From contig NZ_JBGKAD010000001.1 of NCBI RefSeq assembly GCF_041361345.1, forward strand, positions 2,666,001 to 2,730,000: 64,000 nucleotides of DNA, written 5' to 3'. Position numbers and translations under genes: made by a program. Below are positions 32,763-40,996 of the stretch, in pieces. The notes beneath the pieces are model-generated. The model was not told where the DNA came from. It did no database searches and saw nothing but the letters and a program-made list of their open reading frames with translations. Positions within the stretch are counted from its first letter, which is position 1, and each line of letters starts with the position of its first letter. Source of the stretch: Halobaculum sp. MBLA0147 (lineage in GTDB: Archaea; Halobacteriota; Halobacteria; Halobacteriales; Haloferacaceae).

Positions 32763-33610
32763 TCACGGACGGTGACGTGGAGCGGTGGCTCTGCGAGGAC
32801 GTGGGTCACCACGACGTGACGAACCAGGTCCCGGGCGAGACGACCGGCCGACTCGTCGCCAAGGAGGACGGCGTCGTCGCGGGACTCGACGCGGCGCTCG
32901 CGGTGTTCGAGTACCTCGGCGTCGACGCCGAGGCGGTGGCCGACGACGGCGAGCCCGTGGCGGACGGCGACCGCGTGACCGCCGGGCAGCGAGTGCTCCG
33001 GGTCCGGGGGCCGGCACGCGAGGTGTTGCGTGGGGAGCGTCCCGCGGTGAACGTCGCGAGTCACGCCTCCGGCGTCGCCACGGCGACCGCGGCGGCCGTC
33101 GCGGCGGCACGCGAGGGAGCCGAGTGCTCGCCAGACGCCGACCCGGACGCGGTTCGGGTCGCCGCGACGCGGAAGACCACACCGGGACTACGCGGCGTCG
33201 AGAAGCGCGCGGTGGTCGCGGGCGGGGGTGACACCCACCGACTCGACCTGAGTCACATGGTGATGGTCAAGGAGAACCACGTCGCGGAACTCGGCTTCGA
33301 GGGGGCCATCGAGCGGTTCCGCGAGCGAGTCTCCTTCGCGACGCAGATCGAGGTGGAGGTCGAGCGACCCGAAGACGGCGTGCGTGCCGCCGAGGCGGGT
33401 GCGGACGTGGTGTTGTTCGACAACCTCGACCCGGACGCACTCCGGGAGGGCGTGGCGGCGCTACCGGCGGACACGCTGGCGGAGGCCAGCGGCGGGATCG
33501 GACTCGACGACGTGCCGGCGTACGCCGCGACGGGCGTCGACGTGATCTCGATGGGATCGTTGACCCACTCGGCGGACGCGCTGGACCTGTCCTTCTACAC
33601 CGAGGGGTGA
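32759..33610 (+). CDS. nadC: Nicotinate-nucleotide pyrophosphorylase (carboxylating)
   Basis: This 283-residue quinolinate phosphoribosyltransferase makes nicotinate mononucleotide from quinolinate and PRPP with loss of CO2. Visible are ERPAVNVASHASGVATAT (N-terminal substrate site), ATRKTTPGLRGVEKRAVVAG and HMVMVKENH, which contact quinolinate and PRPP. SGGIGLDDVPAYAATGVDVI is the C-terminal phosphate loop. The ATG overlaps nadB by four bases (ATGA), indicating coupled translation. It completes the operon. Confidence 0.96.
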   Translation: MITDGDVERWLCEDVGHHDVTNQVPGETTGRLVAKEDGVVAGLDAALAVFEYLGVDAEAVADDGEPVADGDRVTAGQRVLRVRGPAREVLRGERPAVNVASHASGVATATAAAVAAAREGAECSPDADPDAVRVAATRKTTPGLRGVEKRAVVAGGGDTHRLDLSHMVMVKENHVAELGFEGAIERFRERVSFATQIEVEVERPEDGVRAAEAGADVVLFDNLDPDALREGVAALPADTLAEASGGIGLDDVPAYAATGVDVISMGSLTHSADALDLSFYTEG

Positions 33611-33736
33611 GCAGGCGGTCCCGGCTCGGTGTCCGGACGGGTCCACCTCGGGGCCGTCCCGCTCCGAGCGACACGTTCCGACGCGGCGGGAACCTGCCGT
33701 CGCGGTGAAGTACCGGCTCCGCGTAGCGTCGGGCAG

Positions 33737-34633
33737 GTGATCACGGTGACCGACACGCTCCTCGTGCCGACGGACGGCAGCGCCCCCGCGACGGTCGCGG
33801 CGAGACACGCGAGTCTGCTCGCGGCCGGGTTCGACGCCGAGATCCACGTGTTGAGTGTCGTCCCCGACGGCGGCGCGTTCCACGGCGTCGACGACCCGGG
33901 CGAGGCCGCCGAGGCGGCCGTCGAGTCGGCCACGGCGGAACTGGGCGACGCCTCGGTGACGACGGCCGTCCGGGAGGGTGCCCCTGCCGAGACCATCGTC
34001 GAGTACGCCGACGCGGCCCACGCCGACCTGATCGTGATGGGCACGCACGGTCGGACCGGCGTCCGGCGGATGGTGTCGGGCTCGGTCACGGAACACGTCA
34101 CCCGTGCCGCCGAGGTGCCGGTGTTCACGGTGCGTGGCGACGGCGAGACACCGGCTCCGGCGGACTACGAGGACGTGCTCGTGCCGACGGACGGCAGCGG
34201 GTGTGCAGAGGCAGCCGTCGACGTGGCGCTCGACCTGGCGACGACGTTCGACGCCGAGATCCACGTCGTCAGCGTCGTCGACGTGAACACGGTCGCGGCA
34301 CAGTCGGAACTGACGAACGCACGGCTCGTGCTCGACGAACTGGAAGCGCAGGCGCAGGCGGCCGTCGACCGCGTCGCCGACCGCACCCGCTCTCGTGGAC
34401 TCGGCGGCGAGACGGCCGTGTTGCAAGGGTCGCCGGCGAGTGCGCTGATGGACTACACCGAGGAGAACGGCGTCGACGTGGTCGTGATGGGGACCCACGG
34501 TCGGAGCGGCCTCGGCCGGTTCCTCCTCGGGTCGACGACGGAACGGCTGATCCGCCGCGCGAGCGTCCCCGTGATGTCCGTCCGTCCCACGCGCGAGGGA
34601 CGTGACGAGCGCGACGAGCGCGACGGCGAGTGA
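33737..34633 (+). CDS. Double-domain universal stress protein
   Basis: This 298-residue protein has two Usp domains of about 140 residues in tandem. Each has the ATP-binding glycine loop: VMGTHGRTGVRRMVSGSVTE in the first and VMGTHGRSGLGRFLLGSTTE in the second. Each begins TLLVPTDGS or VLVPTDGSG. The second half matches the first in order, so it arose by duplication. Usp proteins bind ATP and modulate stress survival. I take the GTG at 33737 (MITVTDTLLVP), though a GTG three codons later is also possible. It is a single gene after nadC. Confidence 0.88.
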   Translation: MITVTDTLLVPTDGSAPATVAARHASLLAAGFDAEIHVLSVVPDGGAFHGVDDPGEAAEAAVESATAELGDASVTTAVREGAPAETIVEYADAAHADLIVMGTHGRTGVRRMVSGSVTEHVTRAAEVPVFTVRGDGETPAPADYEDVLVPTDGSGCAEAAVDVALDLATTFDAEIHVVSVVDVNTVAAQSELTNARLVLDELEAQAQAAVDRVADRTRSRGLGGETAVLQGSPASALMDYTEENGVDVVVMGTHGRSGLGRFLLGSTTERLIRRASVPVMSVRPTREGRDERDERDGE

Positions 34634-34672
34634 GGGGGTGGCGAGCGGCTCCCCCCGCCGCGCCCGACTCTC

Positions 34673-35599
34673 TCACTCGGGGCCGGCGACACCCTCGTCG
34701 ACGCTCGTCTCCAACACGGAGAACGTCTCGTCGACGGTGACGCGCAACACGTCGCCGTCACACGGGAGCGCGAGTCTGGCCCGGACGGGCTCGGTCGACA
34801 ACAGCGTCGTCCGGCGGTCCGAGACACACCAGTCGTTGCGCCAGAACGGCCGTGTGGTCAGGTCCACGCCGCGGTCGGCGTGGAACGTCAACACCGGCGT
34901 CGTGTCCAGCAGGTTCAACCCGAGCGTCGAGGTGAGCCGGTTGTCACACCGCCGACAGGTGTGGACGACCGCCACGTCCCAGTCCGGCACCTCCGTGTCG
35001 GGGTCGACGGTCGTCTCGACGCGACCCATACACTCCGGACAGACGCCGTCGGCGGCCAGACAGTAGTGGTGGCGGACGTGGTGGTGGAAGGCGTCGAGGA
35101 ACTCGTCCGGGGTGCGGTCGTCCAACCCACCCGGCGGGAACGGGTAGTCGACGTGCGATCGGCCGCAGTCCTCGCACTCGATCGACAGTCGCTCCTCCAC
35201 GTAGCGTGCCGCCAGCGGCCCGTCACAGTGGTAACACGTTCCGGGCGCTTCGAACGGCCCGGCGTCGGAGAGCCCGGTGAACGTCCCGGCGAACACGGAG
35301 CGGACCACCTTCCAGCCGGGCGTCCGGAAGCGGTAACCGTCCCCCTCCTTCCGGACGAAGTGGTCGCGGAGTTGTTTGAGGTGGTAGTTGAAGTGTGCGC
35401 TGTCGTCGACGTCGACGCGGTCGTAGATGTCCGAGAACGGCACCGGCTCGTCGTCCGGCCGCTCGGCGACGGCCGTCTGGAGCGCACGGAGGATCTCGAT
35501 GCGGGTCTCGTTGCCCAAGAGCGCGAACGCCTCGGCGGGCGAGAGGTCCGCCGCCTCGGCGGCCGCCTCCTCGGACCCGTCGTCTACGGGGGTGCTCAC
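34673..35599 (-). CDS. Winged-helix transcription regulator with zinc-ribbon domain
   Basis: This 308-residue protein has an ArsR-like winged helix at residues about 18-95 (AFALLGNETRIEILRALQ, HFNYHLKQLRDHFVRKEG). A long C-terminal region holds three Cys pairs: CYHCDGP, CEDCGR and CPECMG, plus CRRCDN. Such zinc-ribbon halophile regulators are common and usually repress nearby genes or genes in distant operons. No obvious target is adjacent, except the convergent usp gene. The ligand is unknown. The acidic N-terminal tail (MSTPVDDGSEEAAAEAAD) is typical. Confidence 0.85.
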   Translation of the reverse strand: MSTPVDDGSEEAAAEAADLSPAEAFALLGNETRIEILRALQTAVAERPDDEPVPFSDIYDRVDVDDSAHFNYHLKQLRDHFVRKEGDGYRFRTPGWKVVRSVFAGTFTGLSDAGPFEAPGTCYHCDGPLAARYVEERLSIECEDCGRSHVDYPFPPGGLDDRTPDEFLDAFHHHVRHHYCLAADGVCPECMGRVETTVDPDTEVPDWDVAVVHTCRRCDNRLTSTLGLNLLDTTPVLTFHADRGVDLTTRPFWRNDWCVSDRRTTLLSTEPVRARLALPCDGDVLRVTVDETFSVLETSVDEGVAGPE

Positions 35600-35724
35600 A
35601 CCTCCGAGTGGTGTCGCCCCCGACTAATTCGTTCGGGTACCCCCACCGGTCCCGTCCGACCCGAGTACGCGACGAGCGACGGACGCCACGACGCCGACCA
35701 GAGCGACCGACACTCGGACGCCGC

Positions 35725-36252
35725 TCACAGCGACGTGACGTGTGACTCGACCTCGTCGTAGTCCGGGAAGTCGGGCCACTCGCTGGCCACCCACGCGTAC
35801 TCGACGGTGCGGTCCTCGTCGAGCAGGAACACCGCCGGCCGGTGTTCGGTCACGCCCGTCATCCCGTCGAGGTCGTGTGCGAGGTCGTACTGTGCGGCCA
35901 CCTCCGCACCGGGATCGGAGAACAACCGGTACGACATCTCTCGCTCGGCGAGGAAGTCGCGGTGTTCGTACGGCGTCGAGATCGAGATCCCGACGACGGT
36001 CACGTCGCTGCCCACGTCCTCGCCCCACCCGCGGTCGCGGATCTCGTTCCAGACGTACGTCGCCGGGAACGCGCCGTCCATCGTGTAGAACACCAACGCC
36101 ACCGGCCCCTCGTCGGTGAGCTCGTCCAGACTGGTGTCGGCCCAGTACTCCTCGCCGACCAGCGGGCGGGTAAAGTCGGGCGCCGTCTCCCCCTCCGTCG
36201 GGTGGTCCGTCTCGGGCAACTCGACCACGTCGAAGTCGAGCGCCACGATCAC
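35725..36252 (-). CDS. Peroxiredoxin-fold (AhpC/TSA) protein lacking cysteines
   Basis: This 175-residue thioredoxin-like protein keeps the peroxiredoxin layout: GETAPDFTRPLVG (start of the fold), then ALVFYTMDGAFPATYVWNEI, where the peroxidatic Cys of a real Prx normally sits. GISISTPYEHRDFLAEREM and RPAVFLLDEDRTVEYAWV follow. There is no Cys anywhere in the protein, so it cannot be a thiol peroxidase. It may be a redox-dead partner or chaperone. The GTG start overlaps the upstream glutaredoxin-like gene by four bases. Confidence 0.82.
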   Translation of the reverse strand: MIVALDFDVVELPETDHPTEGETAPDFTRPLVGEEYWADTSLDELTDEGPVALVFYTMDGAFPATYVWNEIRDRGWGEDVGSDVTVVGISISTPYEHRDFLAEREMSYRLFSDPGAEVAAQYDLAHDLDGMTGVTEHRPAVFLLDEDRTVEYAWVASEWPDFPDYDEVESHVTSL

Positions 36253-36548
36253 GCACCTCCTGCGGCGGCGTCGGCGGGCTCGCCGTCGCCGTAGGTGTTC
36301 TCCAGGTACTCCACGATGTTGGCCGACTCGGACATCGTCACGCCGGTCGCGTGGTCGACGATGGCCGGGACGGTCCGCTTGCCGGTGAGTCGCGCGACGG
36401 CGTTCCGCTCGGAGTGCATCGGCTCGACGAACCGCGACTCGTAGTCGAGCCCCTGCGCCTCCAGTACCCGAACGACGCGCTCACAGAACGGACACGCCTG
36501 CAGTCGGTAGAGGACGATCCCGTCCTCGGTCGCCGTGTCTACTGCCAT
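36249..36548 (-). CDS. Glutaredoxin-like protein (GST N-terminal fold)
   Basis: This 99-residue protein has the thioredoxin-fold redox motif CPFC (YRLQACPFCERVVRVLEAQ), cis-Pro loop TVPAIVDHATG and the SESANIVEYLENTY helix. This is the N-terminal GST/glutaredoxin pattern. It would reduce disulfides using gamma-glutamylcysteine or a similar halophile thiol. The stop overlaps the start of the Cys-less peroxiredoxin-fold gene (GTGA), so the two proteins are made together. No signal peptide; cytosolic. Confidence 0.87.
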   Translation of the reverse strand: MAVDTATEDGIVLYRLQACPFCERVVRVLEAQGLDYESRFVEPMHSERNAVARLTGKRTVPAIVDHATGVTMSESANIVEYLENTYGDGEPADAAAGGA

Positions 36549-36795
36549 ACCACGTCGTAGGTCGTCACCCGGCGTAACCTCTTCGCCCGCGGTAGCCCGG
36601 CGACGGGAGCCGACGAACCGTCACCGGCGAGAGTCGACGAACTGGTGTCGCCGGGGGTGACGCGGCGTCGAATCGTCGGGACACCCGATCCCCCGTCAGA
36701 CACGCGCGTACTCGCCTCGTGACGGCAGTCTCTGCCGATACCCACCGGGAGAGAGGACAACCCTTAACCACGGTGCCGGCGAACGCGTCGGTCGT

Positions 36796-38184
36796 ATGGA
36801 TTTGTCGTCGGCGCTCACTCTCGCCACGTCTGACGCCCTCCTCCAGCTCGGAGGACTGACGGACGCGATTCCGATCAACGACACGACGATCACGATCGGT
36901 GGATCGCTGTCTATCCTCGTGTTGATCGGCCTCTCGGCGTTCTTCTCCTCCTCGGAGATCGCCATGTTCTCGCTCGCGAGCCACCGCGTCGAGTCGCTCG
37001 TCGAGGAGGGACGCCCGGGGTCGGCCGCGGTCAAGGAGCTGAAGGACGACCCGCACCGGCTGCTCGTGACGATCCTCGTCGGCAACAACATCGTCAACAT
37101 CGCGATGTCCTCGATCGCGACTGGGCTGTTCGCCCGCTTCATGAGTCAGGGGCAGGCGGTGTTGGCGGCGACGTTCGGCATCACCGCGCTGGTGTTGCTG
37201 TTCGGGGAGTCGGCGCCGAAGAGCTACGCCGTCGAGAACACGGAGTCGTGGTCGCTGCGGATCGCGCGCCCGCTCCAGCTCTCGGAGTACGTCCTCTACC
37301 CGCTGATCGTCCTCTTCGACTACCTCACGCGGATCGTCAACCAGATCACCGGCGGTCGCTCGGCCATCGAGACCTCCTACGTCACCCGCGACGAGATCCA
37401 GGACATGATCCAGACCGGGGAACGGGAGGGGGTCATCGAGGAGGAGGAACGGGAGATGCTCGACCGGATCTTCCGGTTCAACAACACCATCGCCAAGGAG
37501 GTGATGACGCCGCGACTGGACGTGCACGCCGTCTCGAAGGAGGCGACCGTCGACGAGGCCATCGAGACCTGCGTCCAGGCGGACCACGAGCGCGTCCCGG
37601 TGTACGAGGGGACGCTGGACAACATCATCGGCGTCGTCAACATCCGCGACCTGGTGCGGGAACGCTACTACGGCGAGGCGAACCCGGACCTCGACGACGT
37701 GGTGAAGCCGACGCTACACGTTCCCGAGTCGAAGAACGTCGACGACCTGTTGGAGGAGATGCAGGAGTCGCGCGTCCAGATGGTGGTCGTCATCGACGAG
37801 TTCGGCACCACGGAGGGACTGATCACGCTGGAGGACATGGCCGAGGAGATCGTCGGGGAGATTCTCGAGGGCGACGAGGACGAACCGATCGAGTTCGTGG
37901 ACGACGACACCGCCATCGTCCGCGGCGAGGTGAACGTCGACGAGGTCAACGAGGTGTTGGGGATCGACCTCCCGGAGGGCGAGGAGTTCGAGACGCTGGC
38001 CGGCTTCGTGTTCAACCGCGCCGGTCGGCTCGTCGAGGAGGGCGAGGAGATCACCTACGACGGGATCACCATCCGGATCGAGAGTGTCGACAACACCCGG
38101 ATCATCCGGGCCCGCGTCACCGTCACCGACGAGCACGGCGAGCAGCCGAGCGACGACGACGCCGGCGTCGAGGCGGAGAGCTAG
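36796..38184 (+). CDS. CNNM/CorC-type transporter with DUF21, CBS pair and CorC domains
   Basis: This 462-residue protein has four transmembrane helices in a DUF21 domain (residues 35-195, with FFSSSEIAMFSLASHRVESL and LVGNNIVNIAMSSIA). Two CBS motifs follow (MTPRLDVHAVSKEATVDEAI; ESRVQMVVVIDEFGTTEGLI), then a CorC/HlyC transporter-associated domain (residues about 365-440) with VRGEVNVDEVNEVLGID. Such proteins export Mg2+ or other divalent ions under adenylate control. A leaderless start is likely (CCCTTAACC, about 24 bases upstream). It is a single gene divergent from the Grx-Prx pair. Confidence 0.92.
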   Translation: MDLSSALTLATSDALLQLGGLTDAIPINDTTITIGGSLSILVLIGLSAFFSSSEIAMFSLASHRVESLVEEGRPGSAAVKELKDDPHRLLVTILVGNNIVNIAMSSIATGLFARFMSQGQAVLAATFGITALVLLFGESAPKSYAVENTESWSLRIARPLQLSEYVLYPLIVLFDYLTRIVNQITGGRSAIETSYVTRDEIQDMIQTGEREGVIEEEEREMLDRIFRFNNTIAKEVMTPRLDVHAVSKEATVDEAIETCVQADHERVPVYEGTLDNIIGVVNIRDLVRERYYGEANPDLDDVVKPTLHVPESKNVDDLLEEMQESRVQMVVVIDEFGTTEGLITLEDMAEEIVGEILEGDEDEPIEFVDDDTAIVRGEVNVDEVNEVLGIDLPEGEEFETLAGFVFNRAGRLVEEGEEITYDGITIRIESVDNTRIIRARVTVTDEHGEQPSDDDAGVEAES

Positions 38185-38234
38185 CTCGCGACCGGTTCGC
38201 GGTGTCGCCGTCTACCTTCTCGCGAGCCGCCGCG

Positions 38235-39416
38235 TCAGACGACCGCGTCGACCACGGTGAAGGCGGCGTAGCCGCCGCCGAGCGAGAGGGCCAGCGAGCC
38301 GAGCCACGCGAGGACGGTGTACACCATCTTCCGGCGGGAGACGCCGCTCCCACCGGCGGCGTAGCCGGAGCCGACGATCGCCGAGACGATGATCTCGTTG
38401 AACGAGACCGGAATCCCGAACGCGACCGCGGTCTGTGCGATGGCGAACGAGGGGATCAACGCCGCGATGGACCGCCGCGGTCCGAGACTCGAGTAGTCCT
38501 GCGACAGCGCCTTGATCATCCGCGGCGCGCCGGTCCACGAGCCGGCGAGCAGCCCGAGGCCGCCGCCGACCAGCAGGGCGATCACCGGGAGGTCGATCCC
38601 GTCACCGAGTAGCGGCACCAGCGGGCCGATGGCGAGTCCGACCTGCGACCCACCGGCGGAGAAGGCGACCAGTCCGCCCAACACGAGCAGGAAGTGGCGC
38701 TGTCCGGCGGTCTCGTCGCGACGCAGGTCGAGCCAGAGTAGTCCGCCCGCGAAGCTCGCCGCGGCGAGCGTGACGACGACGGTCCCGACGGCTCCACCGC
38801 CGACGAGTGGCCCGGCGAGACTCGCGAGCGATCCCTGTTCGCCGGCCGGGCCGAGGACGGTGAAGCCGACGTTGGCGAGGATCGCACCCACGAGCCCGCC
38901 GAGTGCGGGGACGGCGACGGTCTCGGGGACGGACTCGGCCCGCAGAATACGGGCCGTCGCGTAGGCGACCGAGCCGCCGACGACGGGGACGAGCGCCCAC
39001 AGCGTCGCGATCTCCGTGTACTTCGCCCACGCCGGGTCGCCCCCGAGCGCGAGTCCGACGCCGACGACGGCGCCGGTGACGGTGAACGCGGTCGCGATGG
39101 GGTAGCCGGCGAAGACGCCGATCGCGACGAGGATCGCCGCGGTGAGCAGCCCGACGATGGCCGCGACGGCGGTGATCGTGACGCCGCCGATCAGCGAGGT
39201 ACCGACCGCCTCCGTCACGTTCGCTCCCTGGAGGACGGCCCCGAGGAACCCGAGAATCCCGACGACGAGTCCGGCACGCATCACGGAGATGGCGTTGGCC
39301 CCGACGGCCGGCGCGAACGGTGTCGATCCGGAGGAGCCGGCCCCGATGGCCCACGCCATGAACAACGACGCGACGCTGGCGACCGCGAACAACCCCAGCG
39401 TCTCCAGGCCTACCAT
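38235..39416 (-). CDS. Inorganic phosphate transporter, PiT family
   Basis: This 393-residue polytopic transporter has the PiT signature near the N-terminus (VGANAISVMRAGLVVGILGF with the GAN core, followed by GAVLQGANVTEAVG). A repeated second half shows SAIVGSGYAAGGSGVSRRK near the end. About ten helices are seen. It imports phosphate with H+ or Na+. Start at the ATG at 39416; the open frame extends nine codons upstream without membrane character. Convergent with the CNNM gene (50 bases apart). No phoU-like regulator is adjacent. Confidence 0.88.
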   Translation of the reverse strand: MVGLETLGLFAVASVASLFMAWAIGAGSSGSTPFAPAVGANAISVMRAGLVVGILGFLGAVLQGANVTEAVGTSLIGGVTITAVAAIVGLLTAAILVAIGVFAGYPIATAFTVTGAVVGVGLALGGDPAWAKYTEIATLWALVPVVGGSVAYATARILRAESVPETVAVPALGGLVGAILANVGFTVLGPAGEQGSLASLAGPLVGGGAVGTVVVTLAAASFAGGLLWLDLRRDETAGQRHFLLVLGGLVAFSAGGSQVGLAIGPLVPLLGDGIDLPVIALLVGGGLGLLAGSWTGAPRMIKALSQDYSSLGPRRSIAALIPSFAIAQTAVAFGIPVSFNEIIVSAIVGSGYAAGGSGVSRRKMVYTVLAWLGSLALSLGGGYAAFTVVDAVV

Positions 39417-39591
39417 ACCGCGCACCTCGTCGCCCGCACACAAGTGGGTGTCTACTCTGTCGTCGGATCGAGTGTGCGAGGGCTCTCTGCCGGACTGGGA
39501 TCGTCCCGACTGTGTACAGTCGACTCCGATCTGGTATCGATCACACTACGAAACGACAACGACGAATTCGATAATCTGCACACAGTAAAGC

Positions 39592-39595
39592 TTAT
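39592..39595 (+). promoter_or_regulatory. TATA-like element of the secreted-protein gene
   Basis: AAAGCTTATG includes TTAT about 30 bases before the ATG at 39624. The surrounding 60 bases are A/T-rich in an otherwise GC-rich genome, as expected of a promoter. Confidence 0.45.
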
Positions 39596-39608
39596 GTCTG
39601 GTGCAATA

Positions 39609-39623
39609 GTGATACATTATCAC
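39609..39623. promoter_or_regulatory. Perfect palindrome abutting the start codon
   Basis: GTGATA-CAT-TATCAC is a perfect 6+3+6 inverted repeat ending one base before the ATG at 39624. It lies between the TATA-like element and the expected transcription start. Repressor binding here would block initiation. The regulator is unknown. Confidence 0.6.
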
Positions 39624-39872
39624 ATGCGACGTGTACTACTGACGGTCGCGGTCGCAGTCGGACTGCTCGCACTGACACAGGGTGCCGCTGCAGCACCCAC
39701 TCCGACGGAGTCGGTCGACGCGGACGTCGCCACGTGGGACGAACCGATCGACGACTGTGTCGGCGTCTGTGACGACGAGACGATCTCCAGTGTCGGTGAC
39801 CCCGTGAACTTCGCCACGTGGGACGAACCGATCGACGACTGTGTCGGTGTGTGTGACGACGAGACGGTCTGA
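39624..39872 (+). CDS. Small secreted protein with duplicated CVGVC motif
   Basis: This 82-residue precursor has a Sec-type signal peptide (MRRVLLTVAVAVGLLALTQG then AAAAP, probable cleavage near residue 24). The mature part is about 58 residues and acidic. It carries two copies of an 18-residue block, ATWDEPIDDCVGVCDDET, spaced 28 residues apart. Each has C-x3-C, so four Cys could form two disulfides or bind a metal. The DNA copies are almost identical (39729-39781, 39813-39865). The family is unknown; a halocin-like or surface peptide is speculation. The upstream frame to 39444 is not part of the gene because the signal peptide sets the start. Confidence 0.7.
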   Translation: MRRVLLTVAVAVGLLALTQGAAAAPTPTESVDADVATWDEPIDDCVGVCDDETISSVGDPVNFATWDEPIDDCVGVCDDETV

Positions 39873-39914
39873 TCCCAGAGACAGACGGGTGGTGTGACCA
39901 CCCGAGCGGCACTC

Positions 39915-40070
39915 TCACCGTTTTCCGCGCTGGTACTCGCGCATCGAGTTCACGAGGATCCGTCTGAGGAAGAAGTAGCCGCCGAACACCAACACGAGGA
40001 GCCCGACGACGATCACCGTCAGGTCGGGGTCGGCGGTGAGCAGGTCGACCGCGCCGTCGACGACGCCCAT
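39915..40070 (-). CDS. Small single-pass membrane protein, 51 residues
   Basis: One hydrophobic helix (LTVIVVGLLVLVFGGYFFLR) follows a short acidic N-terminus; a basic C-tail ends REYQRGKR. Such small membrane proteins are common in haloarchaea and unknown in function. The ATG at 40070 begins MGVVDGAVDLL. It is transcribed opposite to the TRAM gene, whose ATG lies 111 bases away, and it converges on the secreted-protein gene. Confidence 0.6.
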   Translation of the reverse strand: MGVVDGAVDLLTADPDLTVIVVGLLVLVFGGYFFLRRILVNSMREYQRGKR

Positions 40071-40181
40071 ACCTCCACGTGCGACGGCGCGTCGTATAGG
40101 CCTTCGGGGGTCGATCGAGCGTCGACGACCGACCGGGCAGCGACGGGAAGAGTTAATCACCCGCCCCAGCGAAGAGGTGGT

Positions 40182-40646
40182 ATGGCGGACTGTCCACTGG
40201 CGGACGAGTGTCCGCGGTACACGGAGCGCATCCAGGGGATGGGGTGTTCTCACTACGGCGACCGCGGCGGAGCCGAGTGGTGTAGCAGCTACGACATGCC
40301 GATCTCGGACCTGAAGTCACAGCCGGTCAAGCCCGGCGAGGAGGTCACCCTCGAGGTCGACGACATCCACGAGAGCGGCGCGGGCGTCGGGAAGACCGGC
40401 GACGGGTTCATCGTCCTCGTCGACGGGGTGCTCCCGCCGGCCCACGTCACGGTCCGGATCGACCAGGTGAAACAGAACCACGCGCGGGCGAAGACCGTCG
40501 TCGACGAACACGATCCCGAGGACGAGGACGTCGACGACGAGGTGACGGTTGAGCAGGCCGACGCCGACCCCGAGTCCGACCGCAGTGACGACGGCCGGGT
40601 CGACGAGGAACGGCTGGGCTCGCGCGAGAACTTCTGGGGCGGCTGA
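40182..40646 (+). CDS. TRAM-domain protein with N-terminal Cys cluster
   Basis: This 154-residue protein has four N-terminal Cys (residues 4, 10, 22, 34), a possible metal site. A TRAM fold follows at residues about 47-108 (EEVTLEVDDIHESGAGVGKT, GFIVLVDGVLPPAHVTVRI), then an acidic tail ending RLGSRENFWGG. TRAM domains bind RNA and are found as stand-alone or fused RNA chaperones in archaea. The Cys cluster is the unusual part. The ATG at 40182 is preferred to the long upstream frame since it starts the Cys-rich region. Confidence 0.87.
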   Translation: MADCPLADECPRYTERIQGMGCSHYGDRGGAEWCSSYDMPISDLKSQPVKPGEEVTLEVDDIHESGAGVGKTGDGFIVLVDGVLPPAHVTVRIDQVKQNHARAKTVVDEHDPEDEDVDDEVTVEQADADPESDRSDDGRVDEERLGSRENFWGG

Positions 40647-40996
40647 GACCGCGTCGGTCTCGGGCCCGCCACCCGCCAGTCTGGACTCCGCCACCCTCTG
40701 TGACACCTCGCCACTGCTCCGCTCCGCCGGAATCGAGCAGTGGGCTCCGCCCTGCCGGAATCGAGCAGTGGGCTCCGCCGCGTCGGAGTTACCACTGTCG
40801 ACCCTTCTCCACCGGTCACCACACTCCGCTACACTCCGTTCCACCTCCGCCACTCACCCTCGGGCACACGCTCGGGACTCACCGCCTCTCTCGCCACCAG
40901 CCACTGCGACCGGCCGTTCGGTCGTCGTCCGCACCGCTCACACCTCGCGGGACGTGTGTCCCGTCGTTTATCAGACTCGCCGCCACACGGGGAGGT
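40647..40996. other. Intergenic region with 28-base repeats before the Tfx gene
   Basis: This 350-base interval between the TRAM and Tfx genes holds a 28-base tandem repeat (40726-40781) and scattered partial copies of the CTCCGCC motif. The rest is GC-rich with no acidic reading frame, and I see no gene. A promoter for the Tfx gene is probably the GTTTATCAGA stretch near 40965-40974, about 28 bases before its start. Confidence 0.55.
40726..40781. repeat. 28-base tandem repeat, two copies
   Basis: Copies at 40726-40753 and 40754-40781 are identical except for the last two bases. The unit is rich in CTCCGCC and GAATCGAGCAG. It is non-coding and lacks CRISPR-like spacers. Confidence 0.75.

Noticed and set aside
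35624-36256. Alternative frame over the peroxiredoxin-fold gene
   Set aside because: It is Arg/Gly-rich, lacks any fold signature and shares the strand with a clear Prx-like reading frame that couples to the Grx gene.
39444-39623. N-terminal extension of the small secreted protein
   Set aside because: The extension contains the promoter and palindrome and lacks halophilic composition, while the ATG at 39624 begins a textbook signal peptide.
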